Assembly: GCF_009910325.1 (NCBI RefSeq)
Contig: NZ_SUMG01000017.1
Location: 1-51,974, forward strand
Source of the DNA: Isachenkonia alkalipeptolytica
GTDB taxonomy: Bacteria > Bacillota > Clostridia > Peptostreptococcales > T1SED10-28
Direction of reading: 5' to 3'
DNA length: 51,974 nucleotides
Shown here piece by piece: positions 9,029-17,444 of this stretch. Below the pieces are notes generated by a model, which was not told the DNA's origin, did not search any database, and saw only the letters and a list, made by a program, of their open reading frames with translations. The translations under genes and the position numbers were made by a program. The first letter of the stretch is position 1; each line of letters starts with the position of its first letter.

Positions 9029-9975
9029 TACCCCTCCTTTATAATTTCTGTGATTCTTTGATTGTTAACGGATGCATCCTGAATAATTTCATCAATAATT
9101 GCTTTACAGGGTTTGATCTCCTTTACCAGGCCTGCCACCTGACCGGCCATCACCGAGCCGCTGTCAACATCCCCGTCCACAACGGCCAGTCGTAACTTTC
9201 CAACTCCCGCTTCTTCCAAGGCTTCCGTGGAAGTATTTGCTTTTTCCAGCTTCATAAACTCCTTGGTAAATCGATTTCTAAGGACTCTTACCGGGTGCCC
9301 CGTAGTCCTGGCGGTAACCACCGCATCCCGGTCCTTGGCGGCAATCACCTTTTGTTTGTATTTTTCATGTACAGTACATTCCGTGGAGCAGATAAACCGG
9401 GTTCCGATTTGTACCCCTTCCGCTCCGAGACTGAGGGCCGCAAGCATCCCCCGTCCGTCGGCGATGCCCCCCGCAGCGATTACGGGAATATTCAAAGCAT
9501 CGGCCACCTGGGGGGTTAAGGACATGGTGGTAACCTCTCCGATATGGCCTCCCGCTTCGGTGCCTTCAATAATCACGGCGTCGGCGCCGATTTTTTCCAT
9601 GCGCCGGGCCAAGGACACCGAGGGTACCACGGGCAACACTTTGGTTCCGATGGCTTTTAACCGCTCCATGTATTTCCCGGGATTTCCGGCTCCCGTGGTG
9701 ATCACCGGGATTTTTTCTTCAATCACTAAATCCATAATATCATCCACAAAGGGAGAAAGAAGCATTACATTCACTCCGAAATCCTTATCCGTTAAGGTTC
9801 GGGCCCGCTTAATCTCCTTTTCAATCACTTCCCTGGGGGCATTCCCCCCGGCGATAATGCCAAGGCCTCCCCCTTCCGATACGGCGGCGGCCAGATCCGC
9901 ATTGGATACCCAGGCCATTCCCCCTTGAATAATGGGATAATCTATATTAAGTAGTTCCGTTATTCTCGTTTTCAT
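9028..9975 (-). CDS. fabK: Enoyl-ACP reductase II (FabK, FMN-dependent)
   Basis: FabK reduces trans-2-enoyl-ACP in the last step of each elongation cycle, using FMN and NAD(P)H. It is unrelated to FabI and is not inhibited by triclosan. The 315-residue TIM-barrel protein shows the 2-nitropropane dioxygenase/FabK pattern: IIQGGMAWVS at the N-terminus, ITTGAGNPG, EGTEAGGHIG with the catalytic His, IAAGGIADGRG, and GAEGVQIGTRF. No FabI- or FabL-like gene is visible here, so FabK is probably the main enoyl reductase of this operon. The ATG is 3 bases from the fabH stop region and follows AGGTG. Confidence 0.95.
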   Translation of the reverse strand: MKTRITELLNIDYPIIQGGMAWVSNADLAAAVSEGGGLGIIAGGNAPREVIEKEIKRARTLTDKDFGVNVMLLSPFVDDIMDLVIEEKIPVITTGAGNPGKYMERLKAIGTKVLPVVPSVSLARRMEKIGADAVIIEGTEAGGHIGEVTTMSLTPQVADALNIPVIAAGGIADGRGMLAALSLGAEGVQIGTRFICSTECTVHEKYKQKVIAAKDRDAVVTARTTGHPVRVLRNRFTKEFMKLEKANTSTEALEEAGVGKLRLAVVDGDVDSGSVMAGQVAGLVKEIKPCKAIIDEIIQDASVNNQRITEIIKEG

Positions 9976-9978
9976 TGT

Positions 9979-10989
9979 CTACACCTCTTTTGACCATTTT
10001 ATTAAGCTCGATCCCCAGGTAAGTCCGCCGCCGAAGGCTACCAGTAAAATATTCTCCCCTCTGATCAGTTTCCCTTCCTTCGCCGCCTCGTCCAAGGCTA
10101 CGGGGATGGACCCTGCGGATAGATTTCCGTACTTATGAAGGTTTATATACACCTTGTCCCTGGGCAGCTTCAGTCTCTTTGCTGCGGCATCGATGATCCG
10201 GATGTTGGCTTGGTGGGGTATTAAAAAATCCACATCCTCGATATCCCGTCCACTTTTCTTTAAGACCTCTAAAGAAGACTGTCCCATAATCCGTACGGCG
10301 AACTTAAAAACCTCGTTGCCGTCCATGGCAATGTAGTGAAGTTTATTTTCGACGCTTTCGTGGCTGGCAGGAATTCTCGATCCCCCCGCCGGCTGTTTTA
10401 AGACCTCTCCCTTTGCACCGTTGGCGCCCAGAGTAATGCCCTGAATGCCGTAGCCTTCCTCCACTTCCTGAAGAACTGCGGCTCCCGCTCCGTCTCCGAA
10501 AAGGACACAGGTATTCCGGTCTTCCCAGTTCATGATTTTACTGAGGGTCTCGGCCCCGATGATCAGTGCATTTTTCGCCATGCCTCCTTGGATCATGTTT
10601 TCCGCCACGGACATGGCGTAAACGAATCCCGAGCAAGCGGCTTCGATGTCGAAGGCAATGGCTTTGGACGCTCCCAGGTTTTTCTGTACGATACAGGCGG
10701 TGGAAGGAAAAGCCATATCCGGAGTTACCGTGGCTACAATAATGAGGTCCACATCCTCCGGAGCTAAGCCGCTGTCTTCCAAAGCTTTTACTGCGGATTC
10801 CGTTGCTAAATCCGACGTCGCTGTATCCTCATCCGCTACCCGGCGGCTTCCGATCCCCGTACGGGAACGGATCCATTCATCATTGGTATCCACCATGGCC
10901 TCTAGATCTTTATTGGTAAGGATCTTCTCCGGCAAAGCTTTCCCCGTGCCGGTGATTCCGATACTTTTTATCTGATTCAAAATCATCAT
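9979..10989 (-). CDS. fabH: Beta-ketoacyl-ACP synthase III (FabH)
   Basis: FabH starts fatty acid synthesis by condensing acetyl- or branched acyl-CoA with malonyl-ACP. The 336-residue protein has the catalytic Cys in AACSGF, His in PHQANIRI and Asn in KYGNLSAGS, plus NDEWIRSRTGI near the N-terminus. The start is uncertain: GGAG directly abuts ATGATG, whereas a TTG at 10978-10980 lies 9 bases after GGAG and would give MNQIKSIGITG. Given how often TTG is used here, the TTG is a serious candidate. plsX ends 3 bases upstream. Confidence 0.95.
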   Translation of the reverse strand: MMILNQIKSIGITGTGKALPEKILTNKDLEAMVDTNDEWIRSRTGIGSRRVADEDTATSDLATESAVKALEDSGLAPEDVDLIIVATVTPDMAFPSTACIVQKNLGASKAIAFDIEAACSGFVYAMSVAENMIQGGMAKNALIIGAETLSKIMNWEDRNTCVLFGDGAGAAVLQEVEEGYGIQGITLGANGAKGEVLKQPAGGSRIPASHESVENKLHYIAMDGNEVFKFAVRIMGQSSLEVLKKSGRDIEDVDFLIPHQANIRIIDAAAKRLKLPRDKVYINLHKYGNLSAGSIPVALDEAAKEGKLIRGENILLVAFGGGLTWGSSLIKWSKEV

Positions 10990-10992
10990 CTC

Positions 10993-11979
10993 CTAATTCC
11001 CAAGGCTTTCTTGTATTTTGTCTACGATTTTATTCTCCGCAAACCGCTTCCCTTGGCGAAGGGCGTTTTTAACGGCTTTGCCGTCGGAACTGCCGTGGGC
11101 TTTAATCAGGACACCCTGTACCCCTAAGAAGGGGGCGCCTCCGTGCTCCGTGTAGTCATAATCCTTCTTGATTTGTCGAAGTTCCGGTTTTAGGATCCCC
11201 GCCGCCATCTTCGTCATAAAGGACTTGGTGAATTTCTCTTTTAACAGATCAAACACCGTCATGAAAACTCCTTCGGTTAATTTCAAAATAATATTTCCCG
11301 TGAATCCGTCGCATACAATCACGTCGGTTTTTCCCCGGGGAAGGTCTCTGGCCTCCATATTTCCTGTGAAGTTTAAGTCGCTTTCCTCTAAGAGGTCATA
11401 GGCCTCTTTCGTAAGCTCATTGCCCTTTCCCTTCTCTTCCCCTACGTTCACCAGGGAAACCTTCGGGCTTTTTACCCCGAGAATATGCTCCGAGTAAAGA
11501 CTGCCCATAACCCCGAACTGCAGTAAGTTTTTCCCCTTGCATTCCGTGTTGGCTCCGCCGTCGATCAGTACCGAGGCACCGTTTTCATGAGGAAATACCG
11601 GGGCCAGGGCAGGGCGGTCGATTCCCTTAATCCGTCCTAGCACAAACAGGCCGCCGGCCAGCAGGGCGCCGGTGTTTCCTGCGGAAATCACGGCCTCGGC
11701 CCTTCCTTCCTTTACAAGATTTAAGGCCACTACCATGGAGGAATCCTTTTTTCTTCGGATGGCTTTTACCGGCGGATCTTCATTTTCAATTTTTTCGCTG
11801 CAGTGGATGATTTCAATTTTTTCTTTATCGTAATCGTATTGCTGAAGTTCCTTTGACAGTACTTCCTGATCTCCGGTGATCATTACCGTTATTCCGTATT
11901 CTTTCACCGCATCCACGGCCCCTTTTACTGTGGACTTTGGTGCATGGTCTCCTCCCATGCCGTCGATGGCTAATATCAT
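10993..11979 (-). CDS. plsX: Phosphate acyltransferase PlsX
   Basis: PlsX makes acyl-phosphate from acyl-ACP, feeding PlsY and phospholipid synthesis. The 328-residue protein begins [14 protein letters not shown], the family hallmark, with [14 protein letters not shown] and [11 protein letters not shown] later. I chose ATG 11977-11979 because AGGAGG lies 7 bases before it; an in-frame start further upstream (12036) lacks this and adds residues absent from the family. It follows fapR by 117 bases and precedes fabH, the classic FapR-regulon order. Confidence 0.96.
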   Translation of the reverse strand: MILAIDGMGGDHAPKSTVKGAVDAVKEYGITVMITGDQEVLSKELQQYDYDKEKIEIIHCSEKIENEDPPVKAIRRKKDSSMVVALNLVKEGRAEAVISAGNTGALLAGGLFVLGRIKGIDRPALAPVFPHENGASVLIDGGANTECKGKNLLQFGVMGSLYSEHILGVKSPKVSLVNVGEEKGKGNELTKEAYDLLEESDLNFTGNMEARDLPRGKTDVIVCDGFTGNIILKLTEGVFMTVFDLLKEKFTKSFMTKMAAGILKPELRQIKKDYDYTEHGGAPFLGVQGVLIKAHGSSDGKAVKNALRQGKRFAENKIVDKIQESLGN

Positions 11980-12096
11980 GAAAACCCCTCCTGTTTCCGA
12001 TTTAATTAAGTATTTTACCTTAAGTATTTTATTCACTTCATTTTTTCATTTCCTTAGGCTTCCTTTTTTTCGGTTCCCCGAGGAATCCTTCATGTT

Positions 12097-12678
12097 TTAC
12101 TCCTCATCCATATCCATACTCAAGGAGACAAAGATGAATTTCCCCCGAAATACCTGTTTTTGATTAACCGTAATTTTCACATGAACAAAATGTTTATTTC
12201 CCCGGATTCGTACAAGTTCCGCTTTTGCCACTAATTTATCCCCCAGATAGATGGGTTTTAAATATTTTATATTGGCCACTCCGGTTAAGGCCACATCCGC
12301 ATCGATCACGGCCATGGCCAGGGATTCTGCCTGGGAAAAAATATGATGCCCCCGAACAATGTTGGTTTTGGTAAATGCCATTTCTTCATCGGTTTCCAGA
12401 ATCGATAGTCCCTGTTTTCCCAGGGTTAAGTCAATAAGTTCCCCCACTATCTCGGTCCCTGTCATACTCCGAACCTTCTCATAATTGGCCTGGGCCACAT
12501 TGCGAAAGCGTTCCCTAAGTTCCGGAATCCCCAACTCCATTCGATCCAGCCGAAGGGTTTGAATACTGACTCCAAAGTTCGATGCCAGCTCCTCGTCATT
12601 TTGGAAAGGGTCTTCTTTGATCATTTCCTTTAATTTTTCCTGTCTTTCTTTTTTTGAAACCCGTTTCTTTCTACTCAT
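12097..12678 (-). CDS. fapR: Fatty acid and phospholipid synthesis repressor FapR
   Basis: FapR represses fatty acid genes and is released by malonyl-CoA, so it senses the first committed intermediate. The 193-residue protein has an N-terminal DeoR-like helix-turn-helix (about 10-55, with [14 protein letters not shown]) and a C-terminal hot-dog domain (about 80-190) with [14 protein letters not shown] and the [10 protein letters not shown] segment. The ATG follows GGGGGAG. A consensus promoter and a FapR-type operator lie directly upstream, so the gene and its downstream plsX-fab cluster are probably autoregulated. Confidence 0.96.
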   Translation of the reverse strand: MSRKKRVSKKERQEKLKEMIKEDPFQNDEELASNFGVSIQTLRLDRMELGIPELRERFRNVAQANYEKVRSMTGTEIVGELIDLTLGKQGLSILETDEEMAFTKTNIVRGHHIFSQAESLAMAVIDADVALTGVANIKYLKPIYLGDKLVAKAELVRIRGNKHFVHVKITVNQKQVFRGKFIFVSLSMDMDEE

Positions 12679-12710
12679 TCCAATAGCTCCCCCGCTTTTA
12701 GCACTAATAG

Positions 12711-12727
12711 TTAGTACCTAGTCATAA
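12711..12727. promoter_or_regulatory. FapR operator
   Basis: The 17-base sequence TTAGTACCTAGTCATAA matches the known FapR palindrome (TTAGTACCT and its inverted half) with the right half slightly degenerate (TCATAA in place of TACTAA). It lies just downstream of the -10 box, over the expected transcription start of fapR, where bound FapR would block RNA polymerase. The consensus is recalled from Bacillus work. Confidence 0.85.
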
Positions 12728-12731
12728 AAAC

Positions 12732-12760
12732 AGTATATAGCATGCTTATGAAAAAATCAA
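12732..12760 (-). promoter_or_regulatory. Promoter of the fapR-plsX-fab operon
   Basis: On the minus strand TTGATT (-35) and TATACT (-10) are separated by 17 bases. The FapR operator begins 5 bases downstream of the -10 box. This is the likely main start of the eight-gene lipid operon. Confidence 0.85.
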
Positions 12761-12811
12761 TTCTTTTTTTATTTTTTCGATGCTGCTTAAGAATTTTTCT
12801 TGAATTAACCA

Positions 12812-12846
12812 TAAAAAAAAATAGCAATGTATGACTACATTACTAT
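12812..12846 (-). terminator. Terminator after rpmF
   Basis: On the minus strand an 11-bp stem (ATAGTAATGTA with TACATTGCTAT, one G-U pair, loop GTCA) is followed by eight or nine T residues. It lies about 18 bases past the rpmF stop and separates yceD-rpmF from fapR. Confidence 0.88.
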
Positions 12847-12863
12847 CTTCTTAAGGATGCTTA

Positions 12864-13043
12864 TTATTGAGTTTCAACCACTTCTTTACCTTTGTAGTGT
12901 CCGCAATCAGAACATACTCTATGAGGTAATTTCGTTTCTCCGCAGTTAGGACAATTTACGAATCCTGCTGCGGAAAATTTGCTGTTTGCAGCTCTTCTCA
13001 TGTTTTTCTTAGATTTACTGGTTTTGCGCTTTGGTACTGCCAT
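12864..13043 (-). CDS. rpmF: 50S ribosomal protein L32 (zinc form)
   Basis: This 59-residue protein of the large ribosomal subunit starts [18 protein letters not shown], the L32 hallmark. It carries a zinc-ribbon with four Cys at 31, 34, 44 and 47 (CPNC and CSDC), so it is the zinc-binding form. The ATG follows GGAGGTG, 14 bases after yceD. The yceD-rpmF pair is conserved across bacteria and often sits before plsX/fab genes, as here. Confidence 0.96.
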   Translation of the reverse strand: MAVPKRKTSKSKKNMRRAANSKFSAAGFVNCPNCGETKLPHRVCSDCGHYKGKEVVETQ

Positions 13044-13057
13044 TGACTTACACCTCC

Positions 13058-13582
13058 TTAATCTTCTTCCAATAAGCCCTTGAGCTTTGCAAGTCTTGGA
13101 TCAATGGTTTCTTTTGCTTCCTCACGGGGCGTGCAATTACAACTTCCCTCTTCCAGGTTTTGACCGCAACTGCCGCAAATCCCCTTGCAATCTTCTTTGC
13201 ACAGAGGTTTCATAGGGGCTTTCATAATCAGCTCTTCGATGATGATTTCCTCTAAGTCTATCACATCATGGTCCACCACTAAAATGTCCTCTTCCTCGTC
13301 CATTTCTTTAGCTTCCTCTAAGCTTACAATCTCATAGTTTAACTTTAACTGCAAGGTCTCTTCAAACTTTTTCAGGCATCGGCTACAGCTGTTTTCTATC
13401 CGAGCCTCTCCGGTTAGACTTAAAAACATACCCTCCCGGGTAAAGAAAATCTTCCCCGTAGCCCGAATCGGTTCCTTAATCTTTAAGCTATGAACCCCTT
13501 CAATAGACTCAAGATCAATACTAAGGTCTAAGTCCAGATATTGATCGTGTTCTTCCTTTGCTTTTTTAAGATTTATTCTCAT
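13058..13582 (-). CDS. yceD: DUF177 protein YceD (23S rRNA accumulation protein family)
   Basis: YceD/DUF177 proteins are encoded beside rpmF; the family has been linked to 23S rRNA accumulation, but the biochemical role is unclear. The 174-residue protein has the conserved CSRC motif in its middle (SCSRCLKKF) and a C-terminal Cys cluster ([13 protein letters not shown] plus CNC), probably a metal site. I chose ATG 13580-13582, behind GAGGTGGG. An upstream ATG at 13609 would lie at the predicted transcription start, so it is unlikely to be used. A consensus promoter lies just upstream. Confidence 0.88.
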   Translation of the reverse strand: MRINLKKAKEEHDQYLDLDLSIDLESIEGVHSLKIKEPIRATGKIFFTREGMFLSLTGEARIENSCSRCLKKFEETLQLKLNYEIVSLEEAKEMDEEEDILVVDHDVIDLEEIIIEELIMKAPMKPLCKEDCKGICGSCGQNLEEGSCNCTPREEAKETIDPRLAKLKGLLEED

Positions 13583-13614
13583 TATAACCCACCTCTTGAA
13601 CATTGACAAATTTG

Positions 13615-13643
13615 ATTATACAAACCATTTAAGGTTTTGTCAA
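13615..13643 (-). promoter_or_regulatory. Consensus promoter for yceD-rpmF
   Basis: On the minus strand a perfect TTGACA and a perfect TATAAT are separated by 17 bases. This is the strongest housekeeping promoter in the window and fits a ribosomal protein operon. Transcription should start near 13608. Confidence 0.92.
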
Positions 13644-13666
13644 GTACTTATATTTGACAGGGTTTA

Positions 13667-13700
13667 AAAGGACGAAGTCCTTTTATGAAAGGACTTCGTC
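13667..13700 (-). terminator. Terminator after ackA
   Basis: A perfect 13-bp stem (GACGAAGTCCTTT with AAAGGACTTCGTC, four-base loop) is followed on the minus strand by CTTTTAAA. It lies 35 bases past the ackA stop. The U-run is short but the stem is very strong. Confidence 0.75.
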
Positions 13701-13734
13701 TAACTATCAGGCACTGCTTAATCTTTAAAGGATT

Positions 13735-14925
13735 TTATACGAGGCTTAGGGTTTCCCGGGCAATCATTAACTCTTCATTGGTGGGAATTAAAATTCCTTG
13801 GGTGGTGGAGTCTTCGGTAGTGAAGATCGTTTCTTTTCCCCGAACGTTATTTTTACTTTCATCCACTTTGATTCCTAAGAATTCCAGACCGTCACAAATC
13901 GCAGCCCGGGATTCCGGAGAATTCTCACCCAGTCCCGCAGTAAATACCACAGCATCCAAACCGCCCATTTCTGCGGCATAGGCACCGATGTACTTTTTCA
14001 CACGCTTATGATACAGGTCTAAGGCCAGCTTTGCTCTGTTGTTCCCCTTTTCCGCCGCTTCTTCGATGTCTCTGAAGTCACTGGATACTCCGGATACGCC
14101 CAGGACTCCGGACTTTTTGTTCATCACATTGTTCAGCTCTTTATAATCCATACCTTCTTTTTCCATTAAGAAAGTGGTAATGGCGGGATCAATATCCCCG
14201 CATCGGGTTCCCATGGCCAGTCCTTCCAGGGGAGTGAATCCCATAGAAGTATCCACGGACTTTCCGCCGTCCACCGCTGCAACGCTGGCACCGTTTCCTA
14301 GATGGCAAGTGACAAGTTTTAAGTCTTCAACGGACTTTCCAAGGAGTGCCGCGGCTTTCATGGCCACATATTTATGGGAAGTTCCGTGGAAACCGTATCG
14401 TCGAATTTTATGATTCTCATAATACTCGTAGGGCAGTGCATAGATGTAGGAATCTTCGGGCATGGTCTGGTGGAAAGCGGTATCGAATACCCCTACCATA
14501 GGCAGTCCCGGTAAGATTTCCTGACATGCATAAATTCCCATCAGATTTGGCGGGTTATGAAGAGGCGCCAATTCTGAGCACTCTTCTAGGGCATTAATCA
14601 CGTCTTGATTAATTACTACGGAACCGGAGAACTTTTCACCGCCGTGAACCACCCGGTGTCCTACGGCACTGATTTCTTCCATCGAGGCAATGGCTCCGTG
14701 CTCTTTATCCACAAGAGCATCCAACACAATACGGATGGCGTCTTTGTGATCCTTCATTTCCTCTTCAATCTTTACTTTTCCGTTGTTTTCGGATTCGTGC
14801 TTTAGAAAGGAACCGTCAATTCCGATTCTTTCCGCCACCCCTTTAGCCATCAATCCTTCATTTTCCATGTTAATCAACTGATACTTTAACGATGAACTTC
14901 CACAGTTCAGTACTAAAATTTTCAT
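13735..14925 (-). CDS. ackA: Acetate kinase
   Basis: AckA interconverts acetyl-phosphate plus ADP and acetate plus ATP, the ATP-yielding step of acetate-forming fermentation. The 396-residue protein has the ASKHA-fold signatures: [10 protein letters not shown] at the start, [38 protein letters not shown] and the Arg in GTRCGDIDP. It stands alone, with its own promoter and terminator; no pta (phosphotransacetylase) is adjacent. It diverges from tmcAL, whose product consumes acetate. Confidence 0.98.
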   Translation of the reverse strand: MKILVLNCGSSSLKYQLINMENEGLMAKGVAERIGIDGSFLKHESENNGKVKIEEEMKDHKDAIRIVLDALVDKEHGAIASMEEISAVGHRVVHGGEKFSGSVVINQDVINALEECSELAPLHNPPNLMGIYACQEILPGLPMVGVFDTAFHQTMPEDSYIYALPYEYYENHKIRRYGFHGTSHKYVAMKAAALLGKSVEDLKLVTCHLGNGASVAAVDGGKSVDTSMGFTPLEGLAMGTRCGDIDPAITTFLMEKEGMDYKELNNVMNKKSGVLGVSGVSSDFRDIEEAAEKGNNRAKLALDLYHKRVKKYIGAYAAEMGGLDAVVFTAGLGENSPESRAAICDGLEFLGIKVDESKNNVRGKETIFTTEDSTTQGILIPTNEELMIARETLSLV

Positions 14926-14954
14926 AAACTTGCAGCCTCCTTAGAATTTTCTTT

Positions 14955-14993
14955 ATTAGTGAATATAATTAGTGAATATTATTAGTGAGTCTA
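14955..14993. repeat. Three tandem 13-bp repeats in the ackA leader
   Basis: Three head-to-tail copies of a 13-bp unit (ATTAGTGAATATA, then ATTAGTGAATATT, then ATTAGTGAGTCTA) lie between the ackA promoter and its ribosome binding site, about 30-70 bases before the ATG. They fall in the predicted 5' untranslated RNA. They may bind a regulator or be a simple AT-rich slippage product; the sequence alone does not decide. Confidence 0.7.
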
Positions 14994-15044
14994 TTGATGA
15001 TTATTATTGATAATTATTTGTCTAATTTTAATCTGACACTACTA

Positions 15045-15073
15045 ATAATAATAGATTTTTCTCTTTTTATCAA
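15045..15073 (-). promoter_or_regulatory. Promoter of ackA
   Basis: On the minus strand TTGATA (-35) and TATTAT (-10) are 17 bases apart. The predicted leader RNA is about 115 bases and contains the 13-bp repeats. Confidence 0.7.
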
Positions 15074-15110
15074 GGATTATCATGATAATATATGGTTTTT
15101 TTTCCCCTTA

Positions 15111-15119
15111 TGATATAAT
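15111..15119 (+). promoter_or_regulatory. Extended -10 promoter of tmcAL
   Basis: TATAAT preceded by TGA forms an extended -10 box 75 bases before the tmcAL start. No convincing -35 is visible, which extended -10 promoters tolerate. Confidence 0.55.
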
Positions 15120-15193
15120 CACTAAAGGAATAATCTCTTCCCCCATTTGATAAATATACAATATTGGGACTAAATAGTTATGGGAGGCCTTTT

Positions 15194-16459
15194 ATGAAAG
15201 TACTCGGGGTTGTCACCGAATATAATCCGTTTCACAACGGTCATCAATATCATATAAAAAAATCCAAAGAAATTTCCGCCTGTGATGCTACGATTGCGGT
15301 TATGAGTGGACATTTTCTGCAACGGGGAGAGCCGGCTTTGCTGGACAAATGGCGCAGGGCGGAAATGGCGGTTCATTCCGGTGTGGATTTAGTCCTGGAG
15401 ATCCCCACGGTCTATGCCTGCGCCACCGCAGAATTTTTCAGTTATGGGGGAATCCAGCTTTTAAACGCTGCCGGTATTGTCACGGATCTTTCCTTCGGCT
15501 CCGAACATGGGGCTCTTCCCCTTCTCCAAAGGATTGCCGAGGTTCTTGTAACAAGCCCCCCGACCTATGAGCGGTATCTAAGAGCCGCCTTAAGCCGAGG
15601 CCTGCTTTTCCCCGTGGCCCGGTCCGAAGCCCTGGCTCTTTATCTTAAAGAAAGGGATGGCGCCGAACACCGGGAAGCAAGGGAGCTGGAAAAGGTCTTA
15701 AAAAGCCCCAACAATATACTGGCCATTGAGTATTTAAAGACCCTGCGTCGAACCAACAGTGCCATTACCCCCCACACCCTGCAGCGAATCAGTGCTCCTT
15801 ATCATGACCGAAGAATCCAAGGGTCTATTGCCAGCGCCACAGGAATACGGGAACATTTAGCCTCGGGGAAAGAAGCCGGGGCCCTCGCCGGCGTCTTGCC
15901 CGGGGCCTCCTTAACCCTCTTGAATGATGCCATCCAAGAAGGCTCCGCTCCGGTTTTCAGTCGTCATTTCGAGGATCTTCTCCTCGGTCTCCTCCGACGA
16001 AGCACCCCGAAGGATCTGCAAAGATTTTTCGATGTCACGGAAGGCATTGAAAACCGCCTTTGGACGGAAGGAAAGAAAAGCGCTTCCCTGAAGGAACTGT
16101 TGGAAAATGTTAAAACCAAACGCTATACCTATACCCGTATTCAGCGGATTTTAATGCATCTGCTGCTGGACCTGAATAAAGAGGACCTTTTTTCCTACAA
16201 CCGAACGGGGGGCCCTAAATACCTCCGGGTGTTGGCTTTCAACCACCGGGGCCGGGGGCTTTTAAAAAAAATGCAAAAGCAATGCACCTTGCCCATCATT
16301 ACGAATCTCAAACATTATCAGCCCCAAAATCCCCTGGAAAAATCCATGCTGGAATACGATCTGAGGGGAACGGATCTTTTCACCCTTGGTATGCCCGATC
16401 CTCAACGGAAAACCTATGCCTTGGAATACAAAAAACGGCCCCATTATTTCGAAGGCTAA
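15194..16459 (+). CDS. tmcAL: tRNA(Met) cytidine acetate ligase TmcAL
   Basis: TmcAL (YlbM family) forms N4-acetylcytidine at the wobble base of elongator tRNA-Met from acetate and ATP. The 421-residue protein starts MKVLGVVTEYNPFHNGH, with the HIGH-like nucleotidyl transferase motif in PFHNGH (12-17), and has the GHFLQRGEPA and SFGSEHG segments of the family. I chose ATG 15194-15196 because GGGAGG lies 6 bases upstream; a TTG at 15164 has no site and adds unrelated residues. It diverges from ackA, whose product makes the acetate TmcAL uses. Confidence 0.95.
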   Translation: MKVLGVVTEYNPFHNGHQYHIKKSKEISACDATIAVMSGHFLQRGEPALLDKWRRAEMAVHSGVDLVLEIPTVYACATAEFFSYGGIQLLNAAGIVTDLSFGSEHGALPLLQRIAEVLVTSPPTYERYLRAALSRGLLFPVARSEALALYLKERDGAEHREARELEKVLKSPNNILAIEYLKTLRRTNSAITPHTLQRISAPYHDRRIQGSIASATGIREHLASGKEAGALAGVLPGASLTLLNDAIQEGSAPVFSRHFEDLLLGLLRRSTPKDLQRFFDVTEGIENRLWTEGKKSASLKELLENVKTKRYTYTRIQRILMHLLLDLNKEDLFSYNRTGGPKYLRVLAFNHRGRGLLKKMQKQCTLPIITNLKHYQPQNPLEKSMLEYDLRGTDLFTLGMPDPQRKTYALEYKKRPHYFEG

Positions 16460-16467
16460 AAGCTCGT

Positions 16468-16499
16468 AAAAAAAGGGAGTGGACTATTCATCCATTCCC
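16468..16499 (-). terminator. Terminator overlapping the stop of the coiled-coil gene
   Basis: On the minus strand GGGAATGGA and TCCACTCCC pair (one mismatch) around the loop TGAATAG, which contains the stop codon TAG, followed by seven T residues. It ends the asp23-to-coiled-coil operon, convergent with tmcAL. Confidence 0.8.
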
Positions 16500-16933
16500 T
16501 TTAATTCATTACGGTTTTTTTGCAGAGTTTCAAGTAGCTCTGTCAGCGAACCCTCCACCCCTTCTAACACTTCATCGGCATAATCCCTGGCACCCAATCG
16601 CATCTCCTTGGCACTTTCCTGGGCCTGCTGGATAATTTCTTCTCCCCGCTGTTTTGCCATTTTAGAAATTTCATTTTCATCCACGAGGGAATTGATATGT
16701 TTATGGGCTTCTTCAATAATAGTATCCGCATCATTCTGAGCCTCAGCTAAAATGCGTTGCCGCTCTTCTTTAATCCATTTTGCCTGTTTGACTTCATCGG
16801 GGATTTGAATGCGCATTTCTTTAATGAGTTCCAATACCTCTTCCTTATCCACCATGGCCTTTTGTGCAAAAGGAATCGAGGAACTCTCTTCAATCAAATC
16901 CTCCAACATATCAAGAAGCTGTAATACTTCCAT
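16484..16933 (-). CDS. Coiled-coil protein of unknown function next to coaD
   Basis: A 149-residue, soluble, strongly charged protein. Residues 1-45 are helical (MEVLQLLDMLEDLIEESSSI). A long amphipathic helix follows (about 45-145), rich in Ala, Glu, Gln and Arg, with repeats such as ERQRILAEAQNDADTIIEEA that resemble the stator subunits of rotary ATPases and DivIVA-like proteins. Such proteins are often labelled ATPase or V-type subunit H from composition alone, but no ATP synthase genes are near and no ATP-binding motif is seen. It is the last gene of the recG-rsmD-coaD cluster, 18 bases after coaD. Function unknown; a scaffold or membrane-adjacent structural role is only a guess. Confidence 0.8.
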   Translation of the reverse strand: MEVLQLLDMLEDLIEESSSIPFAQKAMVDKEEVLELIKEMRIQIPDEVKQAKWIKEERQRILAEAQNDADTIIEEAHKHINSLVDENEISKMAKQRGEEIIQQAQESAKEMRLGARDYADEVLEGVEGSLTELLETLQKNRNELKGMDE

Positions 16934-16951
16934 TAACCTTCCCCCTTTATA

Positions 16952-17428
16952 CTACTTTAGTTTATGATAAACCGCCTCTTTAATTTTCTCGGGAACCAAG
17001 CCTTCTATACACCCGCCGAATTTTGCAACCTCCTTTAGAAGACTGGAACTTAAAAACGAGTTTTTGTTACTGGTCATTAAAAAAATGGTTTCCACTTCAT
17101 CGCACAGCTTTTTGTTCATCAAGGCCATTTGGAATTCATACTCGAAATCCGATACGGCCCTCAAGCCCTTAATAATGGCATCCGCATTTCGTTCCCGGGC
17201 ATAATTGATCAACAGTCCGGAAAAATGATCAACCTCCACGTTATCGTATGCCGTCACACTGTCCTCAATCATTTTTACCCGTTCCTCTACCGTGAACAGG
17301 GAGGTTTTACTGGGATTACTCAACACCGATACAATTAATTTATCACAAATCTTCGAACCCCTATGTATAATGTCCAAATGTCCATTGGTTAAGGGATCAA
17401 AACTTCCCGGATAAATTCCTACTTTCAT
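16952..17428 (-). CDS. coaD: Phosphopantetheine adenylyltransferase
   Basis: CoaD joins ATP and 4'-phosphopantetheine to make dephospho-CoA, the fourth step of CoA synthesis. The 158-residue protein has [18 protein letters not shown] with the TNGH motif, [16 protein letters not shown], and the C-terminal [13 protein letters not shown], all standard. The ATG follows GGAGGTG. It overlaps nothing and lies 16 bases after rsmD, a common pairing. coaBC lies elsewhere in the window. Confidence 0.97.
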   Translation of the reverse strand: MKVGIYPGSFDPLTNGHLDIIHRGSKICDKLIVSVLSNPSKTSLFTVEERVKMIEDSVTAYDNVEVDHFSGLLINYARERNADAIIKGLRAVSDFEYEFQMALMNKKLCDEVETIFLMTSNKNSFLSSSLLKEVAKFGGCIEGLVPEKIKEAVYHKLK

Positions 17429-17444
17429 TGTTCACACCTCCAAC

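Noticed and set aside
13583-13609. Upstream start for yceD
   Set aside because: It would lie at the transcription start predicted from a perfect TTGACA/TATAAT pair.
14955-14993. Tandem repeats as a CRISPR array
   Set aside because: The units are 13 bases with no spacers and no cas genes are near.
15164-15193. Upstream TTG start for tmcAL
   Set aside because: No ribosome binding site, and the added residues do not match the family; the ATG at 15194 has both.
16484-16933. Subunit of a V-type or F-type ATPase
   Set aside because: The likeness is only in coiled-coil composition; no ATPase genes are near and no specific motif is present.
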